Source: an uncultured Pseudomonadota bacterium (GTDB lineage Bacteria; Pseudomonadota; Gammaproteobacteria; Steroidobacterales; Steroidobacteraceae). Taken from it: a stretch of 64,000 nt of DNA. Location of the stretch: positions 62,001-126,000 of the forward strand of contig CAISEB010000012.1 of the NCBI GenBank assembly GCA_903884235.1. Direction: 5' to 3'. Shown in pieces: positions 40,183 through 49,025 of this stretch. Each line of letters opens with the position of its first letter. Positions within the stretch are counted from its first letter, which is position 1. Both the position numbers and the translations under genes were made by a program. Below the pieces are notes generated by a model. It was not told the DNA's origin, ran no database searches, and worked only from the letters and a program-made list of their open reading frames with translations.

Positions 40183-40704
40183 GTGCCCTCGTCCCTCACC
40201 CATCCGGTCATCCCGATCGCGATCGCGATCGCCGCCGGGCGCGGCCGCGTCGGCTGGGCGTTGCTCGCCGCCGGCATCGCCGCCTCGGTCCTGCCGGACA
40301 TCGACTTCGCCGGCTACTGGCTCCGGATCCCCCACGAAAGCGACTTCGCGCATCGCGGCGCGATGCACTCGCTGTGCTTCGCGCTGCTGGTCGCCGCGGT
40401 GGGCGCGCTCTGCGCGAGGCACCTGCGCGCCGCGCCCGGCGTCGCCTTCGCATTCATCCTCGCGGCCGGCGCCTCGCACGGATTCCTCGACATGCTCACC
40501 CACGGCGGTCGCGGCGTGATGTACTTCTGGCCGTTCTCGGGCGAACGGTACTTCCTGCCATGGCAGCCGCTGTCGTCGATGCCGCGGTCCCTGACCTACG
40601 GTTTCCACTCGGACGGCGCCGCGGCGCTGCGGGCCGAAGTGCGCTGGGTCTGGCTGCCGTGCCTCGCGCTCGCGTTCGCGATTCGGATCGGACACCGGTC
40701 CTGA
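40183..40704 (+). CDS. Membrane-bound metal-dependent hydrolase, YdjM/DUF457 family
   Basis: 173-residue inner-membrane protein with about four helices. It carries the family's His/Asp pattern: MPSSLTHPVIPIAIAIAAG at the N-terminus, SVLPDIDFAGYW near residue 35, FAHRGAMHSLCF near 55 and SHGFLDMLTHGGRGV near 97. The conserved H-R-x-x-x-H-S and D-x-x-T-x-G features suggest a metal site, and the physiological substrate is unknown. The start is GTG 40183, 11 nt after the PaiB-like gene. Confidence 0.85.
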   Translation: MPSSLTHPVIPIAIAIAAGRGRVGWALLAAGIAASVLPDIDFAGYWLRIPHESDFAHRGAMHSLCFALLVAAVGALCARHLRAAPGVAFAFILAAGASHGFLDMLTHGGRGVMYFWPFSGERYFLPWQPLSSMPRSLTYGFHSDGAAALRAEVRWVWLPCLALAFAIRIGHRS

Positions 40705-40805
40705 CCGTCCAGGGCGAACTCGTCGGTAATCGGCGTCGACAGCAGCGGGAGACCGTGGCAGGGTGTCTTCACCGTCTGCTGCACGAGCTGGTGGGAATCG
40801 CGCCG

Positions 40806-41270
40806 ATGCGCCGCCCGTTGTCCTCGACCCTGGCCGCCCTGATCCTGGCCAGCCTCGCCCCGGGGGCCGTTGCCGCCCCACGCGCGGCGGTGCCCGAATG
40901 GGCCAGTGAATTCCTGCATCGCTGGTACCTCGCATTCAACCAGAGCGACGCCGCCGCGGTCGCCGCACTGTTCACGCCGGACGCGCGCTTCGCGACGCTC
41001 GAGGGGCGCGCCGCGATCGAGAAGGGCATCGCCGCCGACTTCTCGCAGGCGACCTATCACTGCGAAGGCGAGTTCGACGGACTGCGTGAGCTCGCGACGC
41101 TCGCGGTCGGCTGGGGTCACGAGTCGTGCATCGAGAAGCCGTCCGGCGCGGTCGCTGGCAAGCGCACCTACGAGCGCTGGATGCTCGTATTCGAACGCCA
41201 GGCGGATGGGCGCTGGCTGCTGTCGCGCGAGACCTACGAACCGGTCGCCGCGCCGGCCGGCCACGAATGA
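40806..41270 (+). CDS. Secreted NTF2-like protein (SgcJ/EcaC type)
   Basis: 154 residues with a signal peptide ending near residue 24 (PGAVAAPRAA) and an NTF2-like domain: EFLHRWYLAFNQSDAAAVAALFTPDARF, then GRAAIEKGIAADF, then WMLVFERQADGRWLLSRETY. The pattern fits the SgcJ/EcaC oxidoreductase-named family, whose chemistry is undefined. It is not closely similar to the tandem NTF2-like pair at 5591-6653. The stop overlaps the next start (ATGA). Confidence 0.8.
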   Translation: MRRPLSSTLAALILASLAPGAVAAPRAAVPEWASEFLHRWYLAFNQSDAAAVAALFTPDARFATLEGRAAIEKGIAADFSQATYHCEGEFDGLRELATLAVGWGHESCIEKPSGAVAGKRTYERWMLVFERQADGRWLLSRETYEPVAAPAGHE

Positions 41271-41674
41271 ACGCCGTGCTGCGCATCGCGACCATCGTGC
41301 TTGCGCTTGGCGCAATGCTGCCCGGGGTCACCTCTGCCGCGACCCCTGCGGAGGAGCGACGCATCGAATTCCTGATCTACTCGATCGAAACGCTGCCAGG
41401 CGCCCGGTTCATCCGCAACGGGGTGAGCTACGACGCGCGGGCGGCTGCAGAGCACCTGCGCCTCAAGCGCCAGCAGGCCGGCACGCGCGTCGCGAGCGCC
41501 GAGGACTTCATCCGCTACTGCGCTTCCACCTCGTCGATGTCCGGCGTGCCGTACCGCATCCGCTTCGCCGACGGCCACGAGGTGACCAGCGAGACGTACC
41601 TGCGCGCCCAGCTCGCCAACTTCCGCGGCGCCATCGACGATGGCCCGCCGCCCGTCCACGCCGGAGGCCCGTGA
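41267..41674 (+). CDS. DUF5329 secreted protein
   Basis: 135-residue exported protein: signal peptide to about residue 25, then the compact DUF5329 pattern EERRIEFLIYSIETLPGARF, NGVSYDARAAAEHLRLKRQQ and AEDFIRYCASTSSMSGVPY. The family is small, periplasmic and uncharacterised. The start ATG is inside the upstream stop, and its own stop (41672-41674) shares one base with the next start. This makes three tightly coupled genes. Confidence 0.85.
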   Translation: MNAVLRIATIVLALGAMLPGVTSAATPAEERRIEFLIYSIETLPGARFIRNGVSYDARAAAEHLRLKRQQAGTRVASAEDFIRYCASTSSMSGVPYRIRFADGHEVTSETYLRAQLANFRGAIDDGPPPVHAGGP

Positions 41675-42129
41675 TGTCGGTCGGCCCGCCCTTCTTTCGC
41701 CGCGCACTCTCGACCTGCACCGGGCTGCTCCTCGTCGTCGCCGCGATGCTCGGAACCTGCGTGATACCGGCAGCCGCGCGCGATCCGCTGCCCGCCGGCA
41801 CACCCGACCAGGCCATTCCGGCACTCTGGACGCTGACCTGGCTCGCGACGGGCGTCGCCCTCGTGCTCGCGGTCGTCGCGTTCAGGGTGCGGTCGCGCAG
41901 CTTCCTCGTGACCGGCGTGCTCGGAATCGCCTCGGTCGCGACGCTGCTGCTCGCGTTGTTCCTCAACGATGCGGGCATGGCGTACTGGGGCCACGGCCCG
42001 GCGATGCGCGGCGCGTCCCTCGCCTGCTTCACCGGCGCCGGAACTTCCCTGATCGTCGCGACCACGGTACTGTCGACTGCGTTCCTGCTGCCGGGACGCG
42101 CGGCCAGCGCCGCGCGCGGCGCGCCGTGA
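41674..42129 (+). CDS. Integral membrane protein of unknown function
   Basis: 151 residues with four predicted membrane helices (about 10-32, 50-70, 77-97 and 110-133), no recognised domain, and a short polar tail. GGAGG precedes the start, which overlaps the DUF5329 stop by one base. It probably works with that envelope gene pair. No function can be proposed. Confidence 0.65.
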   Translation: MSVGPPFFRRALSTCTGLLLVVAAMLGTCVIPAAARDPLPAGTPDQAIPALWTLTWLATGVALVLAVVAFRVRSRSFLVTGVLGIASVATLLLALFLNDAGMAYWGHGPAMRGASLACFTGAGTSLIVATTVLSTAFLLPGRAASAARGAP

Positions 42130-42175
42130 GCGACGCCGCGTCGCACCACCACCCGAGCCACCGCACGGAGTTGCC

Positions 42176-42541
42176 ATGATCCTTGGACTGCGCACCGTCG
42201 TGTATCCGGCGCCGGACCTGCCGCGCGCGAAGCAGTGGTACACCGACGCACTCGGCATAGCACCCTACTTCGACCAGCCGTTCTACGTCGGCTTCACCGT
42301 CGGCGGATTCGAGCTCGGGCTCGTCCCGGACGGCACGCCCGCGGTCACCGGGCCACAGCCGCTGTGGGGCGTTGCCGACATCGCCGCCGTGCATGCACAC
42401 CTGCTCGCGCTCGGCGCCATCCCACTCGAGGCGATCACCGACGTCGGCGAAGGCATCCGGGTCGCGTCGGTCGTCGATCCTTTCGGGAATCGCCTCGGGC
42501 TCATCGAGAATCCCCATTTCGATCGGGACGCGGTGCGCTGA
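42176..42541 (+). CDS. VOC-superfamily (glyoxalase/bleomycin-resistance-like) protein
   Basis: 121-residue protein with two beta-alpha-beta-beta-beta units: LRTVVYPAPDLPRAKQWYTDALG, then PFYVGFTVGGFELGLVPDG, then ADIAAVHAHLLALGA and VASVVDPFGNRLGLIEN. The last motif with its glutamate is the usual metal ligand site; the first position lacks the classic histidine. Members include isomerases, dioxygenases and binding proteins, and the substrate is unknown. Confidence 0.85.
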   Translation: MILGLRTVVYPAPDLPRAKQWYTDALGIAPYFDQPFYVGFTVGGFELGLVPDGTPAVTGPQPLWGVADIAAVHAHLLALGAIPLEAITDVGEGIRVASVVDPFGNRLGLIENPHFDRDAVR

Positions 42542-42641
42542 CCTCGCGGCGCCGGGTCGGTCTGGCGGCGGCGCGGAATTTGTGTACGCTGGGCACCGGC
42601 CCGTCGCGGCCCCCGCGCCGATTCGACCAGGACCCCCACCC

Positions 42642-42950
42642 ATGTCCCGCGCAAGCCCAATGCAGAACGCCAAGGAAGCCGTCGTCATCGCCCTGATCTG
42701 GCTGGTCGCGGCGGTCTCGCCGGGCATGCTGGCCGATCGCGCCAATCGCCCGGGCATCGTGTTCTGGGCAGCGCTCGCCATCGGCTGGGCGATCCTCGCC
42801 TACGACGCGATCGGAGCCTGGCGCGCGGGGCAGCGCGCGCCGGCCGTCCTGCGCATCGCCATACCGGCCGTGCTTCTCGGCGCCTCGATCGTCGCGCTGC
42901 GCGCCGGCGCCTGGGATGGCGTCCTCTCCCAGCTGCGCCCGGGACACTGA
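42642..42950 (+). CDS. Small membrane protein, unknown
   Basis: 102 residues with about three hydrophobic helices (16-32, 40-58 and 68-86) and no recognised motif. The start is taken at ATG 42642; MQNAK seven codons later is an alternative. It is 6 nt upstream of another membrane-protein gene, with which it is probably co-expressed. Confidence 0.55.
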   Translation: MSRASPMQNAKEAVVIALIWLVAAVSPGMLADRANRPGIVFWAALAIGWAILAYDAIGAWRAGQRAPAVLRIAIPAVLLGASIVALRAGAWDGVLSQLRPGH

Positions 42951-42956
42951 GCGCGC

Positions 42957-43373
42957 ATGGCGGGCGGCCTCAAGATTTCCGAGAAGGGCTTCAAGGGCGA
43001 CTTCGCCTCGGCGCTCCTGATGACCGCGATGCTCGGCCTCGCGCTGGTGTCGATCTTCTCCGCGCTGGAGGCCGTCAAGCACCGCTTCTCGCTGCTCTAT
43101 CCGGGCCTGTTCCTGGCCGCGTTGCTCTGCGCGGTCGGCGGCGGCGCGCTGAGTCGCAACTGGATGGACGCCTGGCGGGCCGTGCTGAACGGCGCGGTGA
43201 TCGCCTCGGGGTACATGAGCGTCTATTTCCTCGACGCCCTGATCGAGGATCACGCGGCACGGTCGCTGCCGACCGTCGGCTGGATGGCGCTGAGCGCGGT
43301 CGTGCTGGTCTTGGCGCTGAAGGGCCTGCAGCGCCTGCCGCCGCCACCGCTCGACACCGACGCCTTCCACTAG
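42957..43373 (+). CDS. Small membrane protein, unknown
   Basis: 138 residues with four likely transmembrane helices (about 15-38, 47-64, 76-96 and 108-122) and a proline-rich tail (LPPPPLDTD). There is no signature I can name. Spacing of 6 nt from the upstream gene and 4 nt to the DUF5946 gene indicates an operon. Confidence 0.6.
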   Translation: MAGGLKISEKGFKGDFASALLMTAMLGLALVSIFSALEAVKHRFSLLYPGLFLAALLCAVGGGALSRNWMDAWRAVLNGAVIASGYMSVYFLDALIEDHAARSLPTVGWMALSAVVLVLALKGLQRLPPPPLDTDAFH

Positions 43374-43377
43374 CGCA

Positions 43378-43917
43378 GTGGCCGTCACGCGGGCGGCGGC
43401 GACAATCGTGGCACCCCGCGAACCGGCTGCGGATCCCTGCCCGGGCTGCGGCATATCGCTCCCGCACCGTGACGGCCCGGTCCATCGATACATGGAATCC
43501 TCGGCGGCGTGCTGGCACCGGTACGGCGAACTGCTGGCGCGGGACTACTCGGATCCCGCGTACCGGACGGTGCACCGCCTCGTGGTCGACGCCTACGCGG
43601 TGCAGCATCCGGGGCAGCCGTCGCCGCAGTCCATCCAGTCCGTCGCGATCCACCTGATGGCGTTTTGCGTGGTCTTCGAGCGGCACTGGGACCTCGACCG
43701 CGCAACCCGGCTGCTCGGTGTCGCTGCCGCCACCGGCCACTACGCGTGGCTGGCGCCGCCGCCGACGCCGGCAGTGCTCACGGTGCTCCACCCGCTCGCC
43801 GCCACCTCCGCGGCAGGCCATGCGACGGCGGTTCGGGAATGGGCCCATGCCGCGTGGCAGGCCTGGAGTGCGCACCATGCGCAGGTGCGGGACTGGGCCA
43901 CGCGCGCCGGAGCCTGA
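43378..43917 (+). CDS. DUF5946 family protein
   Basis: 179-residue soluble protein recognised by CPGCGISLPHRDGPVHRYMESSAACW-type features: CxxC near residue 21, then H-R-Y-M and A-C-W, followed by YSDPAYRTVHRLVVDAYAVQHPG and QSIQSVAIHLMA. The cysteines and histidines could bind a metal. The family has no known function. The start is GTG 43378, four bases after the upstream stop. Confidence 0.8.
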   Translation: MAVTRAAATIVAPREPAADPCPGCGISLPHRDGPVHRYMESSAACWHRYGELLARDYSDPAYRTVHRLVVDAYAVQHPGQPSPQSIQSVAIHLMAFCVVFERHWDLDRATRLLGVAAATGHYAWLAPPPTPAVLTVLHPLAATSAAGHATAVREWAHAAWQAWSAHHAQVRDWATRAGA

Positions 43918-43986
43918 ACGGCGACGCACGTCGAGCCCGGCGTTGCCTATACTGGAATGGCCGCCGAACACCGGCCGGAGGTCCGC

Positions 43987-44967
43987 ATGAACTGGATGTC
44001 GTTGCCCGCACTCGCCTGCGCCCTGGTCACGGCCGCGCTCGGCAACGCGACGGCCGTTGCCGAGGAAGCCGGCGCATGGCAGATCCAGGACGGCAACCGG
44101 CTGGTGATCGTGGAGGGCGACAAGGCCTATGCCCTGGGCGTGGCGCTCAAGGTGCGGCAGTTGCAGGCCGCGACGGCCTGGCTCGTGCACTGGCCGGAGT
44201 CCTATCACCCGCCGCAGGCTCTCGTGTTCCTGCTGCGGGAGGACACGGTCCGGCGCCATTTCCTGCAACCCCCGCTGCCGTACGAGGTGCACGTCGGCCC
44301 GTACACGCCACTCGGCGCGACGATCGATGCGCCGGCGCTGTCGTTCGTCGTCGCGCCGCGCGGCAGCGAGCGCGCGGTCGAGTTCACGCCGCTCCACAAC
44401 CTCTACGGCGCGATCCTCCTCGCCCGTTCGCCCGACGTTCGCGACTGGCCACCGTGCGTCCGCATCGGCCTCTCGGCGATGCTGACGGTCGCGAAGGTCA
44501 CCGACCGCAAGCACCTGTTCATCGATGGCACGGTCGTCGGCGCGTACGAGGCGGTCAATCCCGCCGAGTTCCTCGATCCCTCCGCGGCACCGCCCCCGCG
44601 CCAGGTCGACGCGGACCAGCGGGCGTACTCGTGCTACCTGCTCGCGTCGTGGTACGCGACCAGCACGCCGGAGGAGCGCGTCGCGTTCGGCCAGCTGTTC
44701 ACCAAGCTCGGCGCGTGGACGCCGTTCGCCGATGCCGTTCCGGCCGCGCTCGGCGGGACGGTGCGCGAGTTCACCGACCGATTCCGGCTGTATGCGTCGC
44801 AGCGCCTGCTGCATCGCGCCAACTACAACATCAACGCCGAACTGCCGGGCCTCGAGCAGGATCCGCCCGCGCCCGTGCCGGTCGCACCCGAACGACTCGA
44901 GACGCTGCTGCAGCAGGCCTGCGCGAAGCTGTCGCGGTGCCCGGATAACGCGGCGGCGAAGCCCTGA
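43987..44967 (+). CDS. Secreted protein of unknown function
   Basis: 326 residues, signal peptide to about residue 25 (NATAVAEEAG), and no family I recognise. Visible blocks are VHWPESYHPPQALVFLLRED, VGPYTPLGATIDAPALSF, LHNLYGAILLARSPDVRDWPP and a helical C-terminal half with four cysteines. The start is ATG 43987 with GGAGG six bases upstream, which fixes it despite an in-frame ATG at 43957. The downstream neighbour is a DUF885 peptidase, 52 nt away. Export to the periplasm is inferred. Confidence 0.7.
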   Translation: MNWMSLPALACALVTAALGNATAVAEEAGAWQIQDGNRLVIVEGDKAYALGVALKVRQLQAATAWLVHWPESYHPPQALVFLLREDTVRRHFLQPPLPYEVHVGPYTPLGATIDAPALSFVVAPRGSERAVEFTPLHNLYGAILLARSPDVRDWPPCVRIGLSAMLTVAKVTDRKHLFIDGTVVGAYEAVNPAEFLDPSAAPPPRQVDADQRAYSCYLLASWYATSTPEERVAFGQLFTKLGAWTPFADAVPAALGGTVREFTDRFRLYASQRLLHRANYNINAELPGLEQDPPAPVPVAPERLETLLQQACAKLSRCPDNAAAKP

Positions 44968-45019
44968 TGGATCGAACCCGGCACCGTCCGCCGGGGCGCA
45001 AGTGGTGGGGGAGGACGCG

Positions 45020-46750
45020 ATGACCCGAACATGGATCCCCGGATGGGGCCTGGCGATCGCGTTGTTCGCGATCGCGCCCACGGGCATCGCGGCCGAACGC
45101 CTTGGCTCGATCGTCGCCGACTACGAGGCGCTGACCGCCCAGACCGACGCCAGTCGCGGGACGGAGTGGCCCGATGTCACGCCGACGGCTGCCGCGCGAC
45201 GCGTCGAGGCGTACCGGTCACTGCAGAAGCGCCTCGGCGCGCTGCCCGCCCTTGTGCACGGCTCCGAAGACGAGTTGACGCGCGAACTGCTCGGGTGGCG
45301 CATCGGCATCCTCGTCGAGGGCGCGCGCTTCGACGAGGACCGGATCCCGTTCGACAACGGCGATGGATTCTTCAACACGGCGAACTACGTCGCGGCCATC
45401 ACGATGCCCCGTGACGAGGCGCAGGCACGCGCCTGGATCGACCGGCTCGGACGCCTGCCCGCGTACTACGCCGCCGAGGCGGCCAACATGCGTCGCGGCA
45501 TCGCCAGCGGGTTCACGCAGCCGCGTTCGATCGCCGCGGGGATCCTCGCGGTGCTGCGCATCGCCGCGGAGCAGCCGGCCGGGGCGAGCCCGCTGCTCGC
45601 ACCCCTGAAGCGGCTTCCCGCGACGGTGCCCGCCGAGCGGCGCGCGGCGCTGCTGGCCGAGGCAGAGCGGGCGATCACCGACAGCGTCAAGCCGGCGCAG
45701 CGCGAGATGGTCCGCTTCTTCGAGTCGGAATACGTGCCGCACGCGCGCCTGTCACCGGGCGTGCGCACCGTGCCGGACGGGGAGGCGTACTACGAGTACC
45801 TCGTGCGCCGCTCGACGACGCTGCCGCTCACGCCAGACCAGGTCTACGCCATGGGCGAGGCCGAGGTGCTGAGGCTGCATGGCGAGATGGAACGGGCGAT
45901 GCGCGCCACCGGATTCGCGGGAACGCTGCAGGAGTTCATCGCGATGTTGCGCCGGGAGCCGCGCTACTACGCTCCCGACCTGACCACGTACGTGGAGAAG
46001 GCGAGCGAAATCGGCAAGCGCGCGGACGCGGCGTTGCCCGGCTGGTTCGGCAGGCTGCCGCGGCTGACCTGGGGCATCCACCGCCAGCCTCCGGAGCTCG
46101 AGGCCTCCTCGAGCGGCTATGACCCCGGCGATCCGAATGCCGGCATTGCAGGCCACATCAACGTCAGCTCCCGATCGCCCCACGACCCGTTGTTCGCGCT
46201 GCCGGCATGGGTGCTGCACGAGGGTGTCCCCGGTCACCACCTGCAGATCGCACTCGCGCAGGAGCGCACCGACCTGCCGCGATTCAGGCGCAATGACGAC
46301 GTGACGGCGTACGTCGAGGGCTGGGCCCTGTATTCCGAGCAGCTCGGCGAGGAGATGGGGCTGTACCGTGACGACTACGAGCGATTCGGCCGGCTGTCCT
46401 TCGCGATCTGGCGCGCATGCCGGCTGATGATGGATGTCGGCCTGCACTGGAAGGGCTGGACTGTCCCGCAGGCCGAGCAGTGCCTGCGCGACAACACGAC
46501 GCTGCCGGAGGATTTCGTCCACTACGAGACGCAGCGGTATGTCGCCTGGCCGGGGCAGGCGCTCGCGTACAAGGTCGGCGAGATGCGCATCCTCGCGATC
46601 AGGCGCGATGCCGAACGCGAGCTCGGCGCGCGCTTCGACATTCGCGCCTTCCACGACGCCGTCCTCGACGACGGGCCGATGCCGATCGAGATATTGGAAC
46701 GGCACATGCACGACTGGGTCGCCGCGCAGGCACGGCGGGCGGTCAAGTGA
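45020..46750 (+). CDS. Secreted DUF885-family peptidase-like protein
   Basis: 576 residues with a signal peptide to about 25 (TGIAAERL). The DUF885 signature H-E-G-x-P-G-H-H is present as VLHEGVPGHHLQIALAQE near residue 400, containing the HExxxH-like zinc site. VEGWALYSEQLGEEMGLY near 433 provides the third ligand region. Members are thought to be zinc carboxypeptidases or related hydrolases in the periplasm. The start is ATG 45020 behind GGGGGAGG. The following gene begins 31 nt after the stop. Confidence 0.9.
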   Translation: MTRTWIPGWGLAIALFAIAPTGIAAERLGSIVADYEALTAQTDASRGTEWPDVTPTAAARRVEAYRSLQKRLGALPALVHGSEDELTRELLGWRIGILVEGARFDEDRIPFDNGDGFFNTANYVAAITMPRDEAQARAWIDRLGRLPAYYAAEAANMRRGIASGFTQPRSIAAGILAVLRIAAEQPAGASPLLAPLKRLPATVPAERRAALLAEAERAITDSVKPAQREMVRFFESEYVPHARLSPGVRTVPDGEAYYEYLVRRSTTLPLTPDQVYAMGEAEVLRLHGEMERAMRATGFAGTLQEFIAMLRREPRYYAPDLTTYVEKASEIGKRADAALPGWFGRLPRLTWGIHRQPPELEASSSGYDPGDPNAGIAGHINVSSRSPHDPLFALPAWVLHEGVPGHHLQIALAQERTDLPRFRRNDDVTAYVEGWALYSEQLGEEMGLYRDDYERFGRLSFAIWRACRLMMDVGLHWKGWTVPQAEQCLRDNTTLPEDFVHYETQRYVAWPGQALAYKVGEMRILAIRRDAERELGARFDIRAFHDAVLDDGPMPIEILERHMHDWVAAQARRAVK

Positions 46751-46781
46751 TGGGCTTCTCATCCCGCGGCTGGTGGACTCG

Positions 46782-47564
46782 ATGACCCTGACCCTCGTCG
46801 CGGCGCTCGCAGCGGTCGGCCTGCTGGCCGCGATGCTGGCAATCCACGAAGTCGGTCGCCGGCTGGGAGACTCGCGACTGCGGCGCGGGCTCCGCGACGA
46901 CGGCGCCGCCGCCAACGCCGTGGGCGCCGCGGTGTTCGGGCTGCTCGGCCTGCTGCTGGCGTTCACGTTTTCCGGTGCCGCCTCGCGCTTCGAGGCGCGC
47001 CGGCACCTCATCACCACCGAAGCCAACGCGATCGGCACCGCATACCTGCGCATCGACCTGCTGCCGGCGGACGCGCAGCCTGGCCTGCGCAAGCTCTTCC
47101 GCGACTATCTCAAGCTGCGAATCGTCGCGCATCGCGACGAGGGCGAAGCCCGTGCCACGGCGCTCCTCGCCGATACCGCCTCGCTGCAGAAGCGCATCTG
47201 GGACGCGGCGATCGCGGCCTCGGGCCGCGCCGAGTTGCCGCCGTCGGTTCGCCAGCTCGTGGTGCCGGCGCTGAACGAGATGATCGATATCACGACGACC
47301 CGGGCCGTCGCGGCGCAGAACCACCCGCCCACGGTCATTTTCGGGCTGCTGGTCGGCCTTTGCCTGTTGAGCGCGCTCGTTGTCGGGCACTCCTCGGTGA
47401 CGGACTCGCGCGGGACCTGGTTCTATCCCGCCGTGCTGTCGGCAACGATGGCGCTCACGCTCTATGTCGTGATCGACCTGGAGTACCCCCGGCAGGGCCT
47501 TATCCGGGTGGACGACGCCGACAGGACGCTTTCGGACATGAGGACGGCGATCCGCGCCGACTGA
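46782..47564 (+). CDS. DUF4239-like (bestrophin-type) membrane protein
   Basis: 260 residues. Two helices near the N-terminus (1-22 and 48-66) and two near the C-terminus (about 188-206 and 217-236) flank a soluble helical middle with RFEARRHLITTEANAIGTAYLR and LLPADAQPGLRKLFRDYLKLR, the pattern of DUF4239. The family has been compared with bestrophin channels but is uncharacterised. It is transcribed after the DUF885 gene. Confidence 0.8.
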   Translation: MTLTLVAALAAVGLLAAMLAIHEVGRRLGDSRLRRGLRDDGAAANAVGAAVFGLLGLLLAFTFSGAASRFEARRHLITTEANAIGTAYLRIDLLPADAQPGLRKLFRDYLKLRIVAHRDEGEARATALLADTASLQKRIWDAAIAASGRAELPPSVRQLVVPALNEMIDITTTRAVAAQNHPPTVIFGLLVGLCLLSALVVGHSSVTDSRGTWFYPAVLSATMALTLYVVIDLEYPRQGLIRVDDADRTLSDMRTAIRAD

Positions 47565-47766
47565 CCTGCCCGGCGCGGTCGCCCTGGCGGAGTCTCCGGG
47601 TCGGCACCAGCAGCATCAAGGAGCCCCGGCGCCGCCAGGGCGCTGGTCGAACGCGTCTTCCTGGACGTATACGGGCTCGCGCGGCTCGACGGCCTCCACG
47701 TCGCCGCGGATCGCGATCCCTGAGATCGGCTCGCGGGCGCCGTGCGAGGCGCCAGGCCCGTGCGCG

Positions 47767-48468
47767 TCAGGCGACCGCTCCGAACAGCGCGCCTGCACCC
47801 GCGGTGATCGCCATCGCGAGCACGCCCCAGAACGCAACGCGCCAGGCACCGAGGGCGATGCTCGAGCCGCCAACGCGCGCCGCGAGCACGCCGAGCGCGA
47901 TCAGGAAGGCGAGAGCGGTTCCCGGCACCCACCAGAGCAGCTCGTTCGCCGGCGCGAGCACCACGACCACGAGTGGCAGTCCCGCGCCGATGGCGAAGCT
48001 GGCGGCGGACGCCAGCGCCGCCTGCATCGGCCGCGCCCTGATGGCCACCGACATGCCGAGCTCGTCGCGCGCGTGGGCGCCGAGCGCGTCGTGCGCCATC
48101 AGCTGCGTGGCGACTTGCGGTGCGAGCGACGGGGAGATGCCGCGACCCACGTAGATCGACGAAAGCTCCGCGTGCTCTGCGACGGGATCTCGCTCGAGTT
48201 CGGCCTTCTCGCGGGCGAGGTCGGCGTTCTCGGTGTCGGCCTGGGAATGCACCGAGACGTACTCACCGGCTGCCATGGACATCGCGCCGGCGACGAGCCC
48301 GGCAATCGCCGTCGCGATCACGCTCTGGTGGCTCGCGCCGGCCACCGCAACACCGACCACGAGGCTGGCGGTCGAGACGATGCCGTCGTTCGCACCGAGC
48401 ACCGCGGCACGGAGCCATCCGATCCGACTCGTTCGGTGTCGCTCGGAATGGCGACGTGCAGTGGACAT
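47767..48468 (-). CDS. VIT1/CCC1-family metal transporter
   Basis: 233-residue membrane protein. The family core is clear: RHRTSRIGWLRAAVLGANDGIVSTASLVVG (residues about 9-38, with the G-x-N-D-G-I metal-entry motif), ATAIAGLVAGAMSMAAGEYVSVHSQ, and ELERDPVAEHAELSSIYVGRG. Eukaryotic homologues move Fe2+ or Mn2+ into vacuoles; bacterial ones export these metals. The start is ATG 48466-48468, nine bases after GGAAG; an ATG three codons upstream is possible. Confidence 0.9.
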   Translation of the reverse strand: MSTARRHSERHRTSRIGWLRAAVLGANDGIVSTASLVVGVAVAGASHQSVIATAIAGLVAGAMSMAAGEYVSVHSQADTENADLAREKAELERDPVAEHAELSSIYVGRGISPSLAPQVATQLMAHDALGAHARDELGMSVAIRARPMQAALASAASFAIGAGLPLVVVVLAPANELLWWVPGTALAFLIALGVLAARVGGSSIALGAWRVAFWGVLAMAITAGAGALFGAVA

Positions 48469-48562
48469 GGCCTTCATCTTCCGGTTTGCGTCGAGTGGCC
48501 GGTCGCGACCGGGACCGCGGCTGCCGCGCCCGCGGTCACGCCACGGCACCGGCGCTCCACCG

Positions 48563-48820
48563 TCAGCGTCGCGATGCGTGGTCGCCGTCGTCGTCGACCG
48601 CATCGCGCGCACCGCGGGCGTCTCGCGACCCTTCGTCATCGACCGAGAATTCCTCGGGCGCCTCGGTCTGCTCGTCCACGGCGCCGACCGGCGCCTCGTT
48701 TTCGTCGGCTCGTTCGTCATCGCGACCGTCGTCGTCGGAGGTGCGGATGGACGGGCGCTCCGAGGGGGAGAAATCCCCGCCATCGTGGCGGATGGTCCGT
48801 CCGGCTGGTTCCGTCGTCAT
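48563..48820 (-). CDS. Small acidic, probably disordered protein
   Basis: 85 residues, about a third Asp or Glu, starting ATG 48818-48820 with AGAGGA about ten bases upstream. There is no hydrophobic core and no recognised domain (RTSDDDGRDDERADENEAP and EFSVDDEGSRDARGARD). Codon third positions are GC-rich like the neighbours, which supports coding, but at this size and composition it could be a chance frame. The DNA to its right (48821-49025) holds nothing I would call. Confidence 0.45.
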   Translation of the reverse strand: MTTEPAGRTIRHDGGDFSPSERPSIRTSDDDGRDDERADENEAPVGAVDEQTEAPEEFSVDDEGSRDARGARDAVDDDGDHASRR

Positions 48821-49025
48821 GGGGAAGATCCTCTTGGCCGATCGGGGTTCGTCGTGCGGTCGAGCCGTGGGCTCGCGGCGGTCGACGGGGTCGCGGGCGC
48901 CGTGGCCACCCGCGCGCCTTCGAGACTGCCGCAGCGGGCGCACGCGTTCCGTGCTGCATCGAACCGAGCGAGTCGGTCGTCGGCGCCGCAGTGCTGGCGT
49001 TCGCAGCGCCCGACGTCCCTCGGGG

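Noticed and set aside
48821-49025. Short minus-strand frames between the acidic protein and the PqiC-like lipoprotein
   Set aside because: Arg/Pro-rich translations, no ribosome-binding site and no conservation-type pattern.
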